Below, piece by piece: positions 1 through 5,985 of a DNA stretch of 5,985 nucleotides. Where the stretch lies: the NCBI GenBank assembly GCA_045587785.1, contig JAZNDA010000059.1:1-5985 (forward strand), written 5' to 3'. Within the stretch, counting starts at the first letter, position 1; every line of letters starts with the position of its first letter. Position numbers and translations under genes: made by a program. Origin of the DNA: RGIG8775 sp045587785. Its GTDB lineage: Bacteria; Bacillota; Clostridia; Oscillospirales; CAG-272. A model generated the notes under the pieces. That model had not been told where the DNA came from. It saw only the letters and a list, made by a program, of their open reading frames with translations, and did no database searches.

Positions 1-669
1 CCCGGCAACGCCTTTGTTGCCGAAGCTAAAAAACAGGTGTTCGGACAGGTCTCCATTGACATGATCGCGGGCCCCAGTGAGATTTTGGTTGTGGCGGACG
101 GCAAGGCAAACGCCAAAAATGTGGCGGCTGATCTGTTGTCACAAGCCGAGCATGACAAGCTGGCAAGCGCAGTTCTGGTAACCGACAGCAACGAGCTGGC
201 ATTTGAGGTCAGAGACGAGCTGGAGAGACAAATTCCTCTGCTCGAAAGAGCCGAGATCGCGCGTACCTCTATCGAAAACTGCGGAAAGATCATTGTGGCA
301 CACAATCTTGACGTTGCCATCGACATAGCTAACGAGCTGGCTCCCGAGCATTTGGAGCTTTGCCTTGACAATCCTTTTGACTATCTGGAAAAGGTCAAGC
401 ATGCAGGCTCGATCTTCCTTGGCAGAAGTTGTCCCGAGGCTCTCGGCGACTATTATGCAGGCCCCAATCATACCTTGCCCACAAGCGGAACGGCAAGATT
501 TTCAAGTCCGCTTTCGGTGGATGATTTTATTAAAAAATCCCAGTTTATCTACTATCCCGACGAGGCGTTTTTGAAGGTGGCAAAGGACGTTGACCGCTTT
601 GCACGCGAGGAAGGCTTGACAGCACATGGCAGAAGCGCAACCATCCGTCTTGAGGAGGAGCGCAAATGA
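1..669 (+). CDS. hisD: Histidinol dehydrogenase, C-terminal half (5' end outside window)
   Basis: HisD catalyses the last two steps of histidine synthesis: two NAD-dependent oxidations of L-histidinol, through histidinal, to L-histidine. It is a cytosolic zinc homodimer. The frame is open from base 1 and 222 residues are visible, about half of the usual ~430, so roughly 200 N-terminal residues lie to the left. The family signature DMIAGPSEILVVAD is near the start. Residues matching the E. coli zinc ligands are visible: Gln and His of SQAEH (codons at 142 and 151), Asp of GDYYAGPNH (448) and His of LTAHG (625). The catalytic Glu-His pair is in APEHLEL (346, 349). The GTG at 37 is an internal valine codon, not a start, because the reading PGNAFVAEAKKQ before it is typical HisD sequence. 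The stop overlaps the hisC start by 4 nt (ATGA). No frameshift or missing key residue is seen in the visible part. Confidence 0.97.
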   Translation, partial: PGNAFVAEAKKQVFGQVSIDMIAGPSEILVVADGKANAKNVAADLLSQAEHDKLASAVLVTDSNELAFEVRDELERQIPLLERAEIARTSIENCGKIIVAHNLDVAIDIANELAPEHLELCLDNPFDYLEKVKHAGSIFLGRSCPEALGDYYAGPNHTLPTSGTARFSSPLSVDDFIKKSQFIYYPDEAFLKVAKDVDRFAREEGLTAHGRSATIRLEEERK

Positions 670-1733
670 GCAAATTTTTCAGCGAGCGTCATGCCGCACT
701 CAAGCCCTATACCCCTGGTGAACAGCCAAAAGATACGGTATATATCAAGCTCAACACCAACGAATCCCCTTTCCCCCCCTCCGAAGCGGTGAAAAAGGCG
801 GCGGCAGAACAGGCAGGTATGCTTCAGCTTTATTCCGACCCCGAATGTCTGGAGCTGAATCAGACCGCGTCGGAATTTTTCGGTGTTGCACCCGAACAGA
901 TCCTTATGACCAACGGTTCAGACGAGATACTCAACTTTGCCTTCATGGCTTTTGGTGATGACAAAAATCCTTTTGCATTCCCGAGTATTTCTTACGGGTT
1001 TTATCCCGTATTTGCCGCGCTGAACAGAGTTCCATATAAGGAGATTCCACTTAGGGATGACTTCCGCATTGACGTTTCGGATTACAAAGGGATTGATGCC
1101 AACATCATCATTGCCAACCCCAACGCTCCCACGGGACTTTATCTTAGCCCCGATGAGGTAGAGTTTTTGGTCAAGACCAACCCAAATCATGTTGTCGTCA
1201 TTGACGAGGCATATATTGATTTTGGTGGCGAAAGTGCCCTCCCCCTTCTTGGCAAATATGAAAATCTTCTGATCACAAGGACTTTTTCAAAATCCTATTC
1301 TTTGGCAGGCGCACGTTTGGGATTTGGAATTGCTTCAAAGGCACTGATCGCTGACATGAATACCATCAAATATTCCACAAATCCCTATAACGTCAACCGC
1401 ATGACCATGGCGGCAGGAAATGCAGCCCTTAAGGATGTGGCGTATTACAAGGCGGGCTGCGAAAAGATCATACGCACACGCGAGAGAACAAGGCAGGAAT
1501 TAACCGCACTTGGCTTCTCGGTTTTGGACTCAAAAACCAACTTCCTGTTCGCTATGCATCCTGAGATCGGCGGCAAACAGCTTTATTTTGCGCTTAAACA
1601 AAGAGGGATCTTAGTCAGACATTTTGACGTTGAAAAAATAAAAGACTACAACCGTATCACCATAGGCACTGATGAGCAGATGGACACACTTATGGATGAG
1701 ATCAAAAACATTTTGAAAGGAAATAAGTCATGA
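666..1733 (+). CDS. hisC: Histidinol-phosphate aminotransferase
   Basis: HisC is a PLP-dependent fold type I aminotransferase. It transfers the amino group of glutamate to imidazole acetol phosphate, giving histidinol phosphate. The 355-residue length is normal for the family. The substrate-binding start NTNESPFPPS lies near residue 30, the PLP phosphate region TNGSDEIL near residue 83, and NPNAPTG at 151-157. Asp180 in VVIDEAYIDF should pair with the PLP ring nitrogen. Lys209 in TFSKSYSLAGARLG is the Schiff-base lysine, followed by the conserved Arg217. Arg330 in NRITIGT matches the C-terminal substrate carboxylate/phosphate-binding arginine. The ATG at 666 overlaps the hisD stop as ATGA. 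A strong AGGAGG at 653-658, inside the end of hisD, sits 7 nt upstream and fixes this start. HisC paralogues can act on aromatic amino acids, but the operon position makes the histidine role by far the most likely. Confidence 0.97.
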   Translation: MSKFFSERHAALKPYTPGEQPKDTVYIKLNTNESPFPPSEAVKKAAAEQAGMLQLYSDPECLELNQTASEFFGVAPEQILMTNGSDEILNFAFMAFGDDKNPFAFPSISYGFYPVFAALNRVPYKEIPLRDDFRIDVSDYKGIDANIIIANPNAPTGLYLSPDEVEFLVKTNPNHVVVIDEAYIDFGGESALPLLGKYENLLITRTFSKSYSLAGARLGFGIASKALIADMNTIKYSTNPYNVNRMTMAAGNAALKDVAYYKAGCEKIIRTRERTRQELTALGFSVLDSKTNFLFAMHPEIGGKQLYFALKQRGILVRHFDVEKIKDYNRITIGTDEQMDTLMDEIKNILKGNKS

Positions 1734-2317
1734 GAATCGGAAATATTCAGAGAAAAACAGCCGAAACCAACATTACACTTTTGCTTTCACTTGACGGCAG
1801 TGGCAAAGCCGATATCAAGACAGACTGCGGTTTTCTTGGGCACATGCTGACGCTGTTTGCCTCTCACGGCGGCTTTGACTTGACACTTGATGCAAAGGGC
1901 GATAAGGAGGTGGATTTCCACCACACCGCCGAAGATGTGGGCATCTGTCTTGGTCTTGCGTTCGCGGAAGCCATCGGAGACAAAAAAGGCATCACGCGCT
2001 ATGGCGATAAACTACTTCCCATGGATGAGGCACTGATCCTCTCGGCGGTGGATATCTCGGGACGCGGTGCGTTATATATGGATGCCGACATTCCGACGCA
2101 AAAGGTTGGGGATTTTGATACCGAGCTTTGCGAAGAATTCTTTACGGCATTTGCCCGCACGGCAGGCATTACGTTGCACATCAGACAAATATGCGGCAAG
2201 AACTCCCACCACATTATCGAGGGCATGTTCAAATCGGTCGCCCGTTCGTTGGCTGTAGCGGTAGCGATCGACCAAAATCGCATGGACACCCTACCCTCAA
2301 CCAAAGGGGTGCTGTAA
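1730..2317 (+). CDS. hisB: Imidazoleglycerol-phosphate dehydratase (monofunctional)
   Basis: HisB removes water from imidazole glycerol phosphate to give imidazole acetol phosphate, using two manganese ions per site in a 24-subunit cytosolic assembly. At 195 residues it is the short monofunctional form, without the HAD phosphatase domain fused in E. coli; that phosphatase step is supplied by the PHP gene at 5052. Visible metal and substrate residues include Glu12 in RKTAET, His38 and His46 in the GHMLTLFASHG segment, His64-His65 and Glu68-Asp69 in DFHHTAED, and His160-His161 with Glu164 and Lys168 in NSHHIIEGMFK. One oddity is that the usual FLDHM/FFDHM motif reads FLGHM, with Gly37 where Asp is expected. 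The rest of the protein looks intact. The start overlaps the hisC stop as ATGA, with AAAGGA at 1716-1721 as ribosome binding site 8 nt before it. Confidence 0.96.
   Translation: MRIGNIQRKTAETNITLLLSLDGSGKADIKTDCGFLGHMLTLFASHGGFDLTLDAKGDKEVDFHHTAEDVGICLGLAFAEAIGDKKGITRYGDKLLPMDEALILSAVDISGRGALYMDADIPTQKVGDFDTELCEEFFTAFARTAGITLHIRQICGKNSHHIIEGMFKSVARSLAVAVAIDQNRMDTLPSTKGVL
2302..2310 (+). promoter_or_regulatory. Ribosome binding site of hisH
   Basis: AAAGGGGTG-like sequence within the last codons of hisB, ending about 7 nt before the ATG at 2317. It supports starting hisH at 2317 rather than at in-frame upstream codons that run back through hisB. Confidence 0.65.
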
Positions 2318-2940
2318 TGACAGTTATTGTAGACTACGGTGTGGGCAATCTCTTTTCGCTCAAGAGCTCCTTCGCTTTTATTGGTGAGGAGGTCACGGTA
2401 AGCGGAGAAAAAGAGGTCATTGCAAACGCCGAGCGACTGATATTGCCAGGTGTCGGCGCGTTTGCCGATGCCGCCGCCAAGCTTCGCGAAAACCAACTTG
2501 ACAAGCTTTTGCTTGAAAAGGTCGCTTCGGGCACTCCGCTTATGGGCATATGTCTTGGTATGCAGATGCTGTTTGAGAAAAGCTATGAGTACGGCGAGCA
2601 CGAGGGGCTTTCTTTGATCGGCGGTTCGGTTCGCCCCATTGAAGAAAAGATTCCGAGGGGACTTAAAATTCCTCACATTGGCTGGAATGCCCTGCACTTG
2701 ACCGAGAACAAACATCCCATCTTCCATTATATCAAAGACGGCGACTGCGTATATTTTGTACACTCATACAGCGGCGTGAATTGTGAGTCCGACGTCATTG
2801 CTACGGCAGAATATGGTGCAAGTCTTACCGCGGCGGTTGCCAAGGGCAACGTGTGCGGCTGTCAGTTCCATCCCGAAAAAAGCGGCAAGGTAGGACTTGC
2901 CATTCTCAAAGGCTTTACAGAATGGGAGGGCAAGATATGA
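2317..2940 (+). CDS. hisH: Imidazole glycerol phosphate synthase, glutaminase subunit
   Basis: HisH is a class I (triad) glutamine amidotransferase. It hydrolyses glutamine and passes ammonia through a tunnel to its partner HisF, encoded two genes downstream. The protein is 207 residues, normal for the family. It begins MTVIVDYGVGNLFSL, the expected first strand and glycine-rich turn. The oxyanion-side motif LPGVGAF is near residue 47. Cys79 in GICLGMQ is the nucleophile, and His185 and Glu187 in QFHPEKSG complete the triad. HIGWNAL and YFVHSYS are also typical. The frame is open upstream to 2128 inside hisB, but the ATG at 2317 is chosen because the first HisH strand begins exactly there, a ribosome binding site precedes it, and it forms a TAATG stop-start overlap with hisB. 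All catalytic residues are present. Confidence 0.97.
   Translation: MTVIVDYGVGNLFSLKSSFAFIGEEVTVSGEKEVIANAERLILPGVGAFADAAAKLRENQLDKLLLEKVASGTPLMGICLGMQMLFEKSYEYGEHEGLSLIGGSVRPIEEKIPRGLKIPHIGWNALHLTENKHPIFHYIKDGDCVYFVHSYSGVNCESDVIATAEYGASLTAAVAKGNVCGCQFHPEKSGKVGLAILKGFTEWEGKI
2924..2930 (+). promoter_or_regulatory. Ribosome binding site of hisA
   Basis: GGGAGGG lies 6 nt before the ATG at 2937, within the last codons of hisH. It decides the hisA start against an upstream in-frame extension to 2853, whose extra residues do not look like HisA. Confidence 0.7.
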
Positions 2941-3650
2941 ATATTTTCCCTGCAATTGATCTGTACGGCGGAAAGGCTGTCAGACTTTTTAAAGGCGACT
3001 ACGACCAAATGACGATCTACAGCGATTCCCCGCTCTCTGTAGCAAATGATTTTGTTGCAAACGGCGCAAAACACATTCATCTTGTGGACCTTGAGGGAGC
3101 ACGTGACGGCAACACACCCAATCTTGAGATCGTAACCGAAATCGCGCAAAAAACACCTCTGTTTTCAGAGATCGGCGGCGGTATACGTAGTATCAAAACC
3201 ATAGACACCTATCTTTCGGCAGGCGTGGACCGCGTCATTCTCGGCACCGCCGCCGTAACCGACCGCGCATTTCTCGAAACAGCGATAAAGACTTACGGCG
3301 AAAAAATTGCGGTAGGCGTGGATATTAAGGACGGTTTTGTTGCCATAAAGGGCTGGACAGAAACGTCGGCACTTACGCTTCATGAATTTTGTCATGAACT
3401 GGAAGAACTTGGTGTCAAGACCCTTATCTGCACCGACATTTCACGGGACGGTGCCATGCGCGGCACCAATCGCGAGCTGTATCGGGAAATGAGTAAGCTC
3501 TACAGCATGCAAATCGTCGCTTCGGGCGGCGTTTCCACGCTTGACGATATCCGTGCGCTATCTGCACTCTCACTGTACGGCGCTATCATCGGAAAAGCCT
3601 ACTACACGGGCGCAATCAATCTCAAAGAGGCAATTGAGGTGGCTAAATGA
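2937..3650 (+). CDS. hisA: ProFAR isomerase (phosphoribosylformimino-AICAR ribotide isomerase)
   Basis: HisA carries out an Amadori rearrangement that converts ProFAR to PRFAR, the substrate of HisF. It is a single-domain (beta/alpha)8 barrel of 237 residues, the usual size. The first strand reads NIFPAIDLYGGKAVRL, with Asp8 as catalytic base. Asp129 in VGVDIKDG is the predicted general acid, matching Asp127 of the Thermotoga enzyme, and Thr166 in CTDISRDG matches its Thr164. The phosphate-binding loops of the two half barrels are visible as EIGGGIRS and VASGGVS, followed by GAIIGKAYYTGAI. The gene overlaps hisH and hisF by 4 nt each (ATGA). The bifunctional HisA/TrpF form (PriA) is known in actinobacteria; nothing here suggests it, but sequence alone does not exclude side activity. 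Confidence 0.96.
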   Translation: MNIFPAIDLYGGKAVRLFKGDYDQMTIYSDSPLSVANDFVANGAKHIHLVDLEGARDGNTPNLEIVTEIAQKTPLFSEIGGGIRSIKTIDTYLSAGVDRVILGTAAVTDRAFLETAIKTYGEKIAVGVDIKDGFVAIKGWTETSALTLHEFCHELEELGVKTLICTDISRDGAMRGTNRELYREMSKLYSMQIVASGGVSTLDDIRALSALSLYGAIIGKAYYTGAINLKEAIEVAK

Positions 3651-4405
3651 TTACCAAACGCATCATCCCTTGTCTTGACGTCAAAAACGGGCGCGTTGTC
3701 AAGGGCGTAAATTTTGAGGGACTTCGTGACGTCTCCTCGCCCGTTGAGCTTGCACGCTATTACAGCGATGGCGGCGCGGATGAACTGGTATTTTACGATA
3801 TCACCGCCTCGGCAGAAGGCCGCGCGCTTTTTACCGACATTCTCAAGGAGGTTGCCGCCTGCATCTTTATTCCGCTTACGGTTGGCGGAGGAATCAACAC
3901 GGTAGAGGACTTTGACCGCGTGCTCAAATGCGGTGCGGACAAGGTCAGCGTCAATTCGGGTGCCATCCGTAACCCCGATCTGATCGAACAAGCCGCCAAG
4001 CGGTATGGAAACCAGTGCGTGGTGCTGTCGGCCGACATCAAGCGCGTAAACGGCGAATTCCATGTGTTTGCCAAGGGCGGCAGAGAGGACACGGGCATGG
4101 AGGCCATCTCTTGGATCAAGCGCGGCGTAGAGCTTGGCGCAGGCGAGATCGTGGTCAACTCCATTGATACCGACGGCGTCAAAAAGGGCTTTGATCTGGA
4201 AATGCTCCGCGCGGTGTGCGACGCGGTGAACGTCCCTGTCATTGCCTCGGGCGGTGCGGGTAGCATCGACCATTTCACAGAACTTTTCAAAAAGGTACCC
4301 GATATCGATGCGGGACTTGCGGCGTCGGTATTCCATTTTGGCGAGATCGCTATCCCCGCACTCAAAGAGGAGCTGCGCAAAAATAACATTACGGTGAGGA
4401 TATAA
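3647..4405 (+). CDS. hisF: Imidazole glycerol phosphate synthase, cyclase subunit
   Basis: HisF uses ammonia from HisH to convert PRFAR into imidazole glycerol phosphate and AICAR, the latter feeding back to purine synthesis. It is a (beta/alpha)8 barrel of 252 residues, matching the Thermotoga enzyme closely in length. The catalytic aspartates fall at the same numbers, Asp11 in PCLDVKNGRVVKG and Asp130 in LSADIKRVNG. The four residues of the ammonia gate at the barrel base are also all present: Arg5, Glu46, Lys99 and Glu167. Phosphate sites are seen in LTVGGGI and IASGGAGS. The start overlaps the hisA stop (ATGA), with GAGGTGG at 3636-3642 as a close ribosome binding site. HisH and HisF are separate proteins here, not the fused form of eukaryotes. 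Confidence 0.98.
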   Translation: MITKRIIPCLDVKNGRVVKGVNFEGLRDVSSPVELARYYSDGGADELVFYDITASAEGRALFTDILKEVAACIFIPLTVGGGINTVEDFDRVLKCGADKVSVNSGAIRNPDLIEQAAKRYGNQCVVLSADIKRVNGEFHVFAKGGREDTGMEAISWIKRGVELGAGEIVVNSIDTDGVKKGFDLEMLRAVCDAVNVPVIASGGAGSIDHFTELFKKVPDIDAGLAASVFHFGEIAIPALKEELRKNNITVRI

Positions 4406-4407
4406 AA

Positions 4408-5055
4408 ATGAATATAAACGATTTGAAATTTGATGAAAAAGGGCTGATCCCTGCCATTGTGGTAGATGCCATTACCAAAAAGGTACTGACACTCGCCTAT
4501 ATGAACAAGGAAAGCCTTGGCATCTCCATGGAAAAAGGACTGACATGTTTTTGGAGCCGCTCGCGCCAAGAGCTTTGGCTTAAGGGTGAGACCAGCGGAA
4601 ATTATCAGCATATCGTCTCCATTACCGCCGATTGCGACGGCGATGCACTTGTGGTGATGGTCGAAAAGGACGGCCCTGCCTGTCATACGGGAGAGGATTC
4701 CTGCTTCTTTGAGCCGATTTATCAAAGCGAGGAGCGTTATGAATTTTCCTATGAACAGCTTCTTGAGCTGATAAAGGGCAGAAAGACCGACAAAAAGGAA
4801 GGCTCATACACCACCTATCTTTTTGAAAAAGGCATTGATAAGATTCTCAAAAAGGTGGGAGAAGAATGCACCGAGGTCATTATTGCGGCAAAGGCAGATG
4901 ACAAAAAAGAAACCGTTTATGAGATCGCAGACCTTGCCTACCATGTCATGGTGTTGATGGTGGAAATGGGGATCTCTCTTGAAGATATACACCGCGAGCT
5001 TGCTTCCCGTCACGTCATTGACAAAAAAGTCAAGCAGGAGAAAATGACTCAATGA
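4408..5055 (+). CDS. hisI: Fused phosphoribosyl-AMP cyclohydrolase / phosphoribosyl-ATP pyrophosphohydrolase
   Basis: This bifunctional HisIE protein of 215 residues performs the second and third pathway steps. The C-terminal HisE domain removes pyrophosphate from PR-ATP, and the N-terminal HisI domain opens the adenine ring of PR-AMP. HisI spans about residues 1-110, with AYMNKES, FWSRSRQELWLKGETSGN, the metal-binding DCDGD (Asp75, Cys76, Asp77, Asp79) and GPACHTGEDSC supplying Cys92 and Cys99 for zinc. A charged linker of about 20 residues (near 112-131) joins it to HisE, a helical MazG-like domain from about 133 to 203. That domain shows YTTYLFEKG, KKVGEECTE (Glu152, Glu153, Glu156) and EIADLAYHVMVL (Glu172, Asp175) for magnesium binding. 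The gene begins 2 nt after hisF, the only true gap in the operon, with GAGGA at 4396-4400 before it. Both domains look active. Confidence 0.97.
   Translation: MNINDLKFDEKGLIPAIVVDAITKKVLTLAYMNKESLGISMEKGLTCFWSRSRQELWLKGETSGNYQHIVSITADCDGDALVVMVEKDGPACHTGEDSCFFEPIYQSEERYEFSYEQLLELIKGRKTDKKEGSYTTYLFEKGIDKILKKVGEECTEVIIAAKADDKKETVYEIADLAYHVMVLMVEMGISLEDIHRELASRHVIDKKVKQEKMTQ
5036..5040 (+). promoter_or_regulatory. Ribosome binding site of the PHP phosphatase gene
   Basis: AGGAG near the end of hisIE, 11 nt before the ATG at 5052. The spacing is longer than at the other junctions (about 5-8 nt), so translation of the last gene may be weaker or depend more on coupling through the ATGA overlap. 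Confidence 0.5.
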
Positions 5056-5855
5056 TTCTTTCGGATTTTCATACCCACACTACCTTCAGCGACGGCAAAA
5101 ACACCGCGGAGGACATGATCCTGCACGCCATTTCCATGGGGCTTGTGTCGATCGGTATTTCCGATCACGCCTCAGGCGACAACGATTACAGCATGAAAAA
5201 AGAGGACATTCTCCCCTATCGCCGCGAGCTTGCTCGTCTGAAGGAAAAATATAAGGGTCAGATTGAGATACTCTCCGGCATTGAGCTTGACGCGGACGGC
5301 ATCGACACGGCAGAGGGCTATGATTATGCCATTGCCTCGGTACATGACATCTCGGCGGGCGGCAAAAATTACTGCGTAGATCTTTCTGCCCAAGAGACTT
5401 TACGTGCGGTCAAGGAGGGCTTTGGCGGAAGCTTTGAAAGCTATGCCGAAGCATATTTTGAAAAATTGACCGCCTTTGTCATCAAGTCGGGGGCGAATAT
5501 CGTAGGGCATTTCGATTTGATCACTAAATTCAAGGAGCGTGGCGTCACCTTTGACGAGAACAGCCCACGCTACATAGCTGCTTGGCAATCGGCACTCTCC
5601 GCTCTTTATGACCGCGCTGTTTTTGAGATCAATACGGGGGCTATCAGCCGCGGCTATCGCACCGCCCCCTATCCTGCCTCCCCCATTCTAACCGAGCTTA
5701 AAAAGATGGGCGGCAAGGTCCTGCTTTCAGGCGATGCGCATAGCACCTCTGCGATTTGCGGACATTTTGACAAAGCGGAAAACATCCTTTTGGCTCACGG
5801 CTTTACCTCAGCTGGATTTACCGACCTTAATGGAAAATATTACGCGCAAATATAA
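5052..5855 (+). CDS. hisK: Histidinol-phosphate phosphatase, PHP family (HisK/HisJ type)
   Basis: The predicted role is to hydrolyse L-histidinol phosphate to histidinol, between HisC and HisD. The 267-residue length fits the PHP histidinol phosphatases of Bacillota (called HisK or HisJ), which use a cluster of three metals. PHP motifs appear in order: SDFHTHTTFSDG (His7, His9, Asp14), ISDHA (His39), GIELD (Glu78), SVHD (His98), GHFDLITKF (His153), INTGAISRGYR, and GDAHS (Asp228, His230). The GHxxLxxKF and NTxG segments resemble B. subtilis HisJ more than DNA polymerase-associated PHP domains. The start overlaps hisIE as ATGA, and the gene is followed by an intrinsic terminator, making it the last operon member. 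No other histidinol phosphatase (HisB N-terminal domain or HisN) is in the window. A different phosphoesterase role is possible from sequence alone, but the context argues strongly for histidine. Confidence 0.88.
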   Translation: MILSDFHTHTTFSDGKNTAEDMILHAISMGLVSIGISDHASGDNDYSMKKEDILPYRRELARLKEKYKGQIEILSGIELDADGIDTAEGYDYAIASVHDISAGGKNYCVDLSAQETLRAVKEGFGGSFESYAEAYFEKLTAFVIKSGANIVGHFDLITKFKERGVTFDENSPRYIAAWQSALSALYDRAVFEINTGAISRGYRTAPYPASPILTELKKMGGKVLLSGDAHSTSAICGHFDKAENILLAHGFTSAGFTDLNGKYYAQI

Positions 5856-5896
5856 AAATAGAGTGGAGTCCATTTAGGGCCTCCACTCTGTTTTCT
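5855..5896 (+). terminator. Intrinsic terminator of the his operon, possibly bidirectional
   Basis: AGAGTGGAG at 5860-5868 pairs perfectly with CTCCACTCT at 5881-5889, leaving a 12-base loop region in which CC (5870-5871) can also pair with GG (5878-5879). The + strand continues with GTTTTCT, whose four T can also pair with the A run at 5855-5858. On the - strand the same stem is followed by ATTTTTATATTT, a good T-rich tract, so it could also stop a convergent transcript. It begins right at the stop codon of the PHP gene. Confidence 0.88.
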
Positions 5897-5944
5897 ATCG
5901 CTTCAAATTTTGATTTATCGAACCTTTTGGTTGGCAGGAGAACG

Positions 5945-5966
5945 GGCCTCCGGGGGGCCGCTTTTT
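5945..5966 (+). terminator. Possible second, back-up terminator
   Basis: GGCCTC at 5945-5950 can pair with GGGGCC at 5954-5959 (one T-G pair, loop of 3), followed by GC and five T at 5962-5966. The stem is short but GC-rich, and the layout fits an intrinsic terminator behind the first one. It competes with the inverted repeat at 5957-5978 for the same bases, so the call is tentative. Confidence 0.35.
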
Positions 5967-5978
5967 GAAAAAAGCGGC
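5957..5978. repeat. Perfect inverted repeat with T/A-rich centre
   Basis: GCCGCTTTTT at 5957-5966 is the exact reverse complement of AAAAAGCGGC at 5969-5978, separated by GA. As RNA it would form a long hairpin on either strand. There is no T tract after it on the + strand (GCAAAAA follows), so it is not a standard terminator by itself. It may be part of an intergenic repeat cut by the window end. The bases from 5897 to 5944 hold no gene and only a weak AACC-TTTT-GGTT palindrome at 5921-5932. Confidence 0.7.
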
Positions 5979-5985
5979 GCAAAAA

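Noticed and set aside
773..779. Run of seven C in hisC, a possible slippage or assembly-error site.
   Set aside because: The reading frame and the family motif NTNESPFPPS continue correctly through it, so there is no sign of a frameshift.
2128..2316. In-frame upstream extension of hisH (63 codons) inside hisB.
   Set aside because: The extra residues do not resemble HisH, and the canonical first strand, ribosome binding site and TAATG junction all point to 2317.
1999..2763. Long open frame on the - strand (254 codons) across hisB and hisH.
   Set aside because: It lies wholly antisense to two genes with complete catalytic motifs, and its translation shows no recognisable domain. It is a shadow of codon usage.
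2853..2936. In-frame upstream extension of hisA (28 codons) inside hisH.
   Set aside because: HisA proteins start with the strand bearing AIDL close to the N terminus, as at 2937, where GGGAGGG also sits 6 nt upstream.
3602..4725. Two long - strand open frames (244 and 310 codons) opposite hisA-hisF-hisIE.
   Set aside because: They overlap each other in different frames and are antisense to well-supported genes. The translations are low-complexity and Ser/Pro- or Arg/Asp-rich with no domain pattern.
4867..4869. Cys154 in the HisE motif GEECTE, where Ala is common (GEEATE).
   Set aside because: This position is not a metal ligand, and Cys is a tolerated variant as far as I know; the essential Glu and Asp residues are intact.
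1..5985. Possible undescribed system such as a defence island, mobile element, or RNA element.
   Set aside because: Every gene is a known histidine enzyme in a standard order; no transposase, integrase, CRISPR repeat, tRNA or unknown protein is seen.

Overview
The window is the downstream part of a compact histidine biosynthesis operon, read entirely on the + strand. In order it holds hisD (3' half only), hisC, hisB, hisH, hisA, hisF, a hisI-hisE fusion, and a PHP-family histidinol-phosphate phosphatase gene. Coding covers positions 1-5855 almost without a gap. The last 130 bases are non-coding and hold an intrinsic terminator followed by GC-rich inverted repeats.

The genes cover every step of the pathway after ATP phosphoribosyltransferase. 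HisE and HisI act on PR-ATP and PR-AMP, HisA isomerises ProFAR, and HisH-HisF makes imidazole glycerol phosphate (IGP) plus AICAR. HisB dehydrates IGP, HisC transaminates, the PHP enzyme removes phosphate, and HisD oxidises histidinol to histidine. The missing first-step gene (hisG, perhaps with hisZ) and the front half of hisD presumably lie left of the window. Most junctions are 4-nt ATGA overlaps, one is a TAATG overlap and one is a 2-nt gap, so the genes are probably co-transcribed and translationally coupled.

The organism is most likely a Bacillota (Firmicutes) bacterium of the class Clostridia, perhaps an uncultured gut or anaerobic lineage. The reasons are the strong AGGAGG-like ribosome binding sites, moderate base composition, a monofunctional HisB, a HisIE fusion, and a PHP-type rather than HAD-type histidinol phosphatase at the operon end. 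This placement is inference from gene content and style, not a database match.

I see no mobile element, RNA gene, CRISPR array or unknown protein system. This is a well-formed housekeeping operon. The points most worth a second look are an Asp-to-Gly change in a normally conserved HisB motif and the nested hairpins at the right edge.
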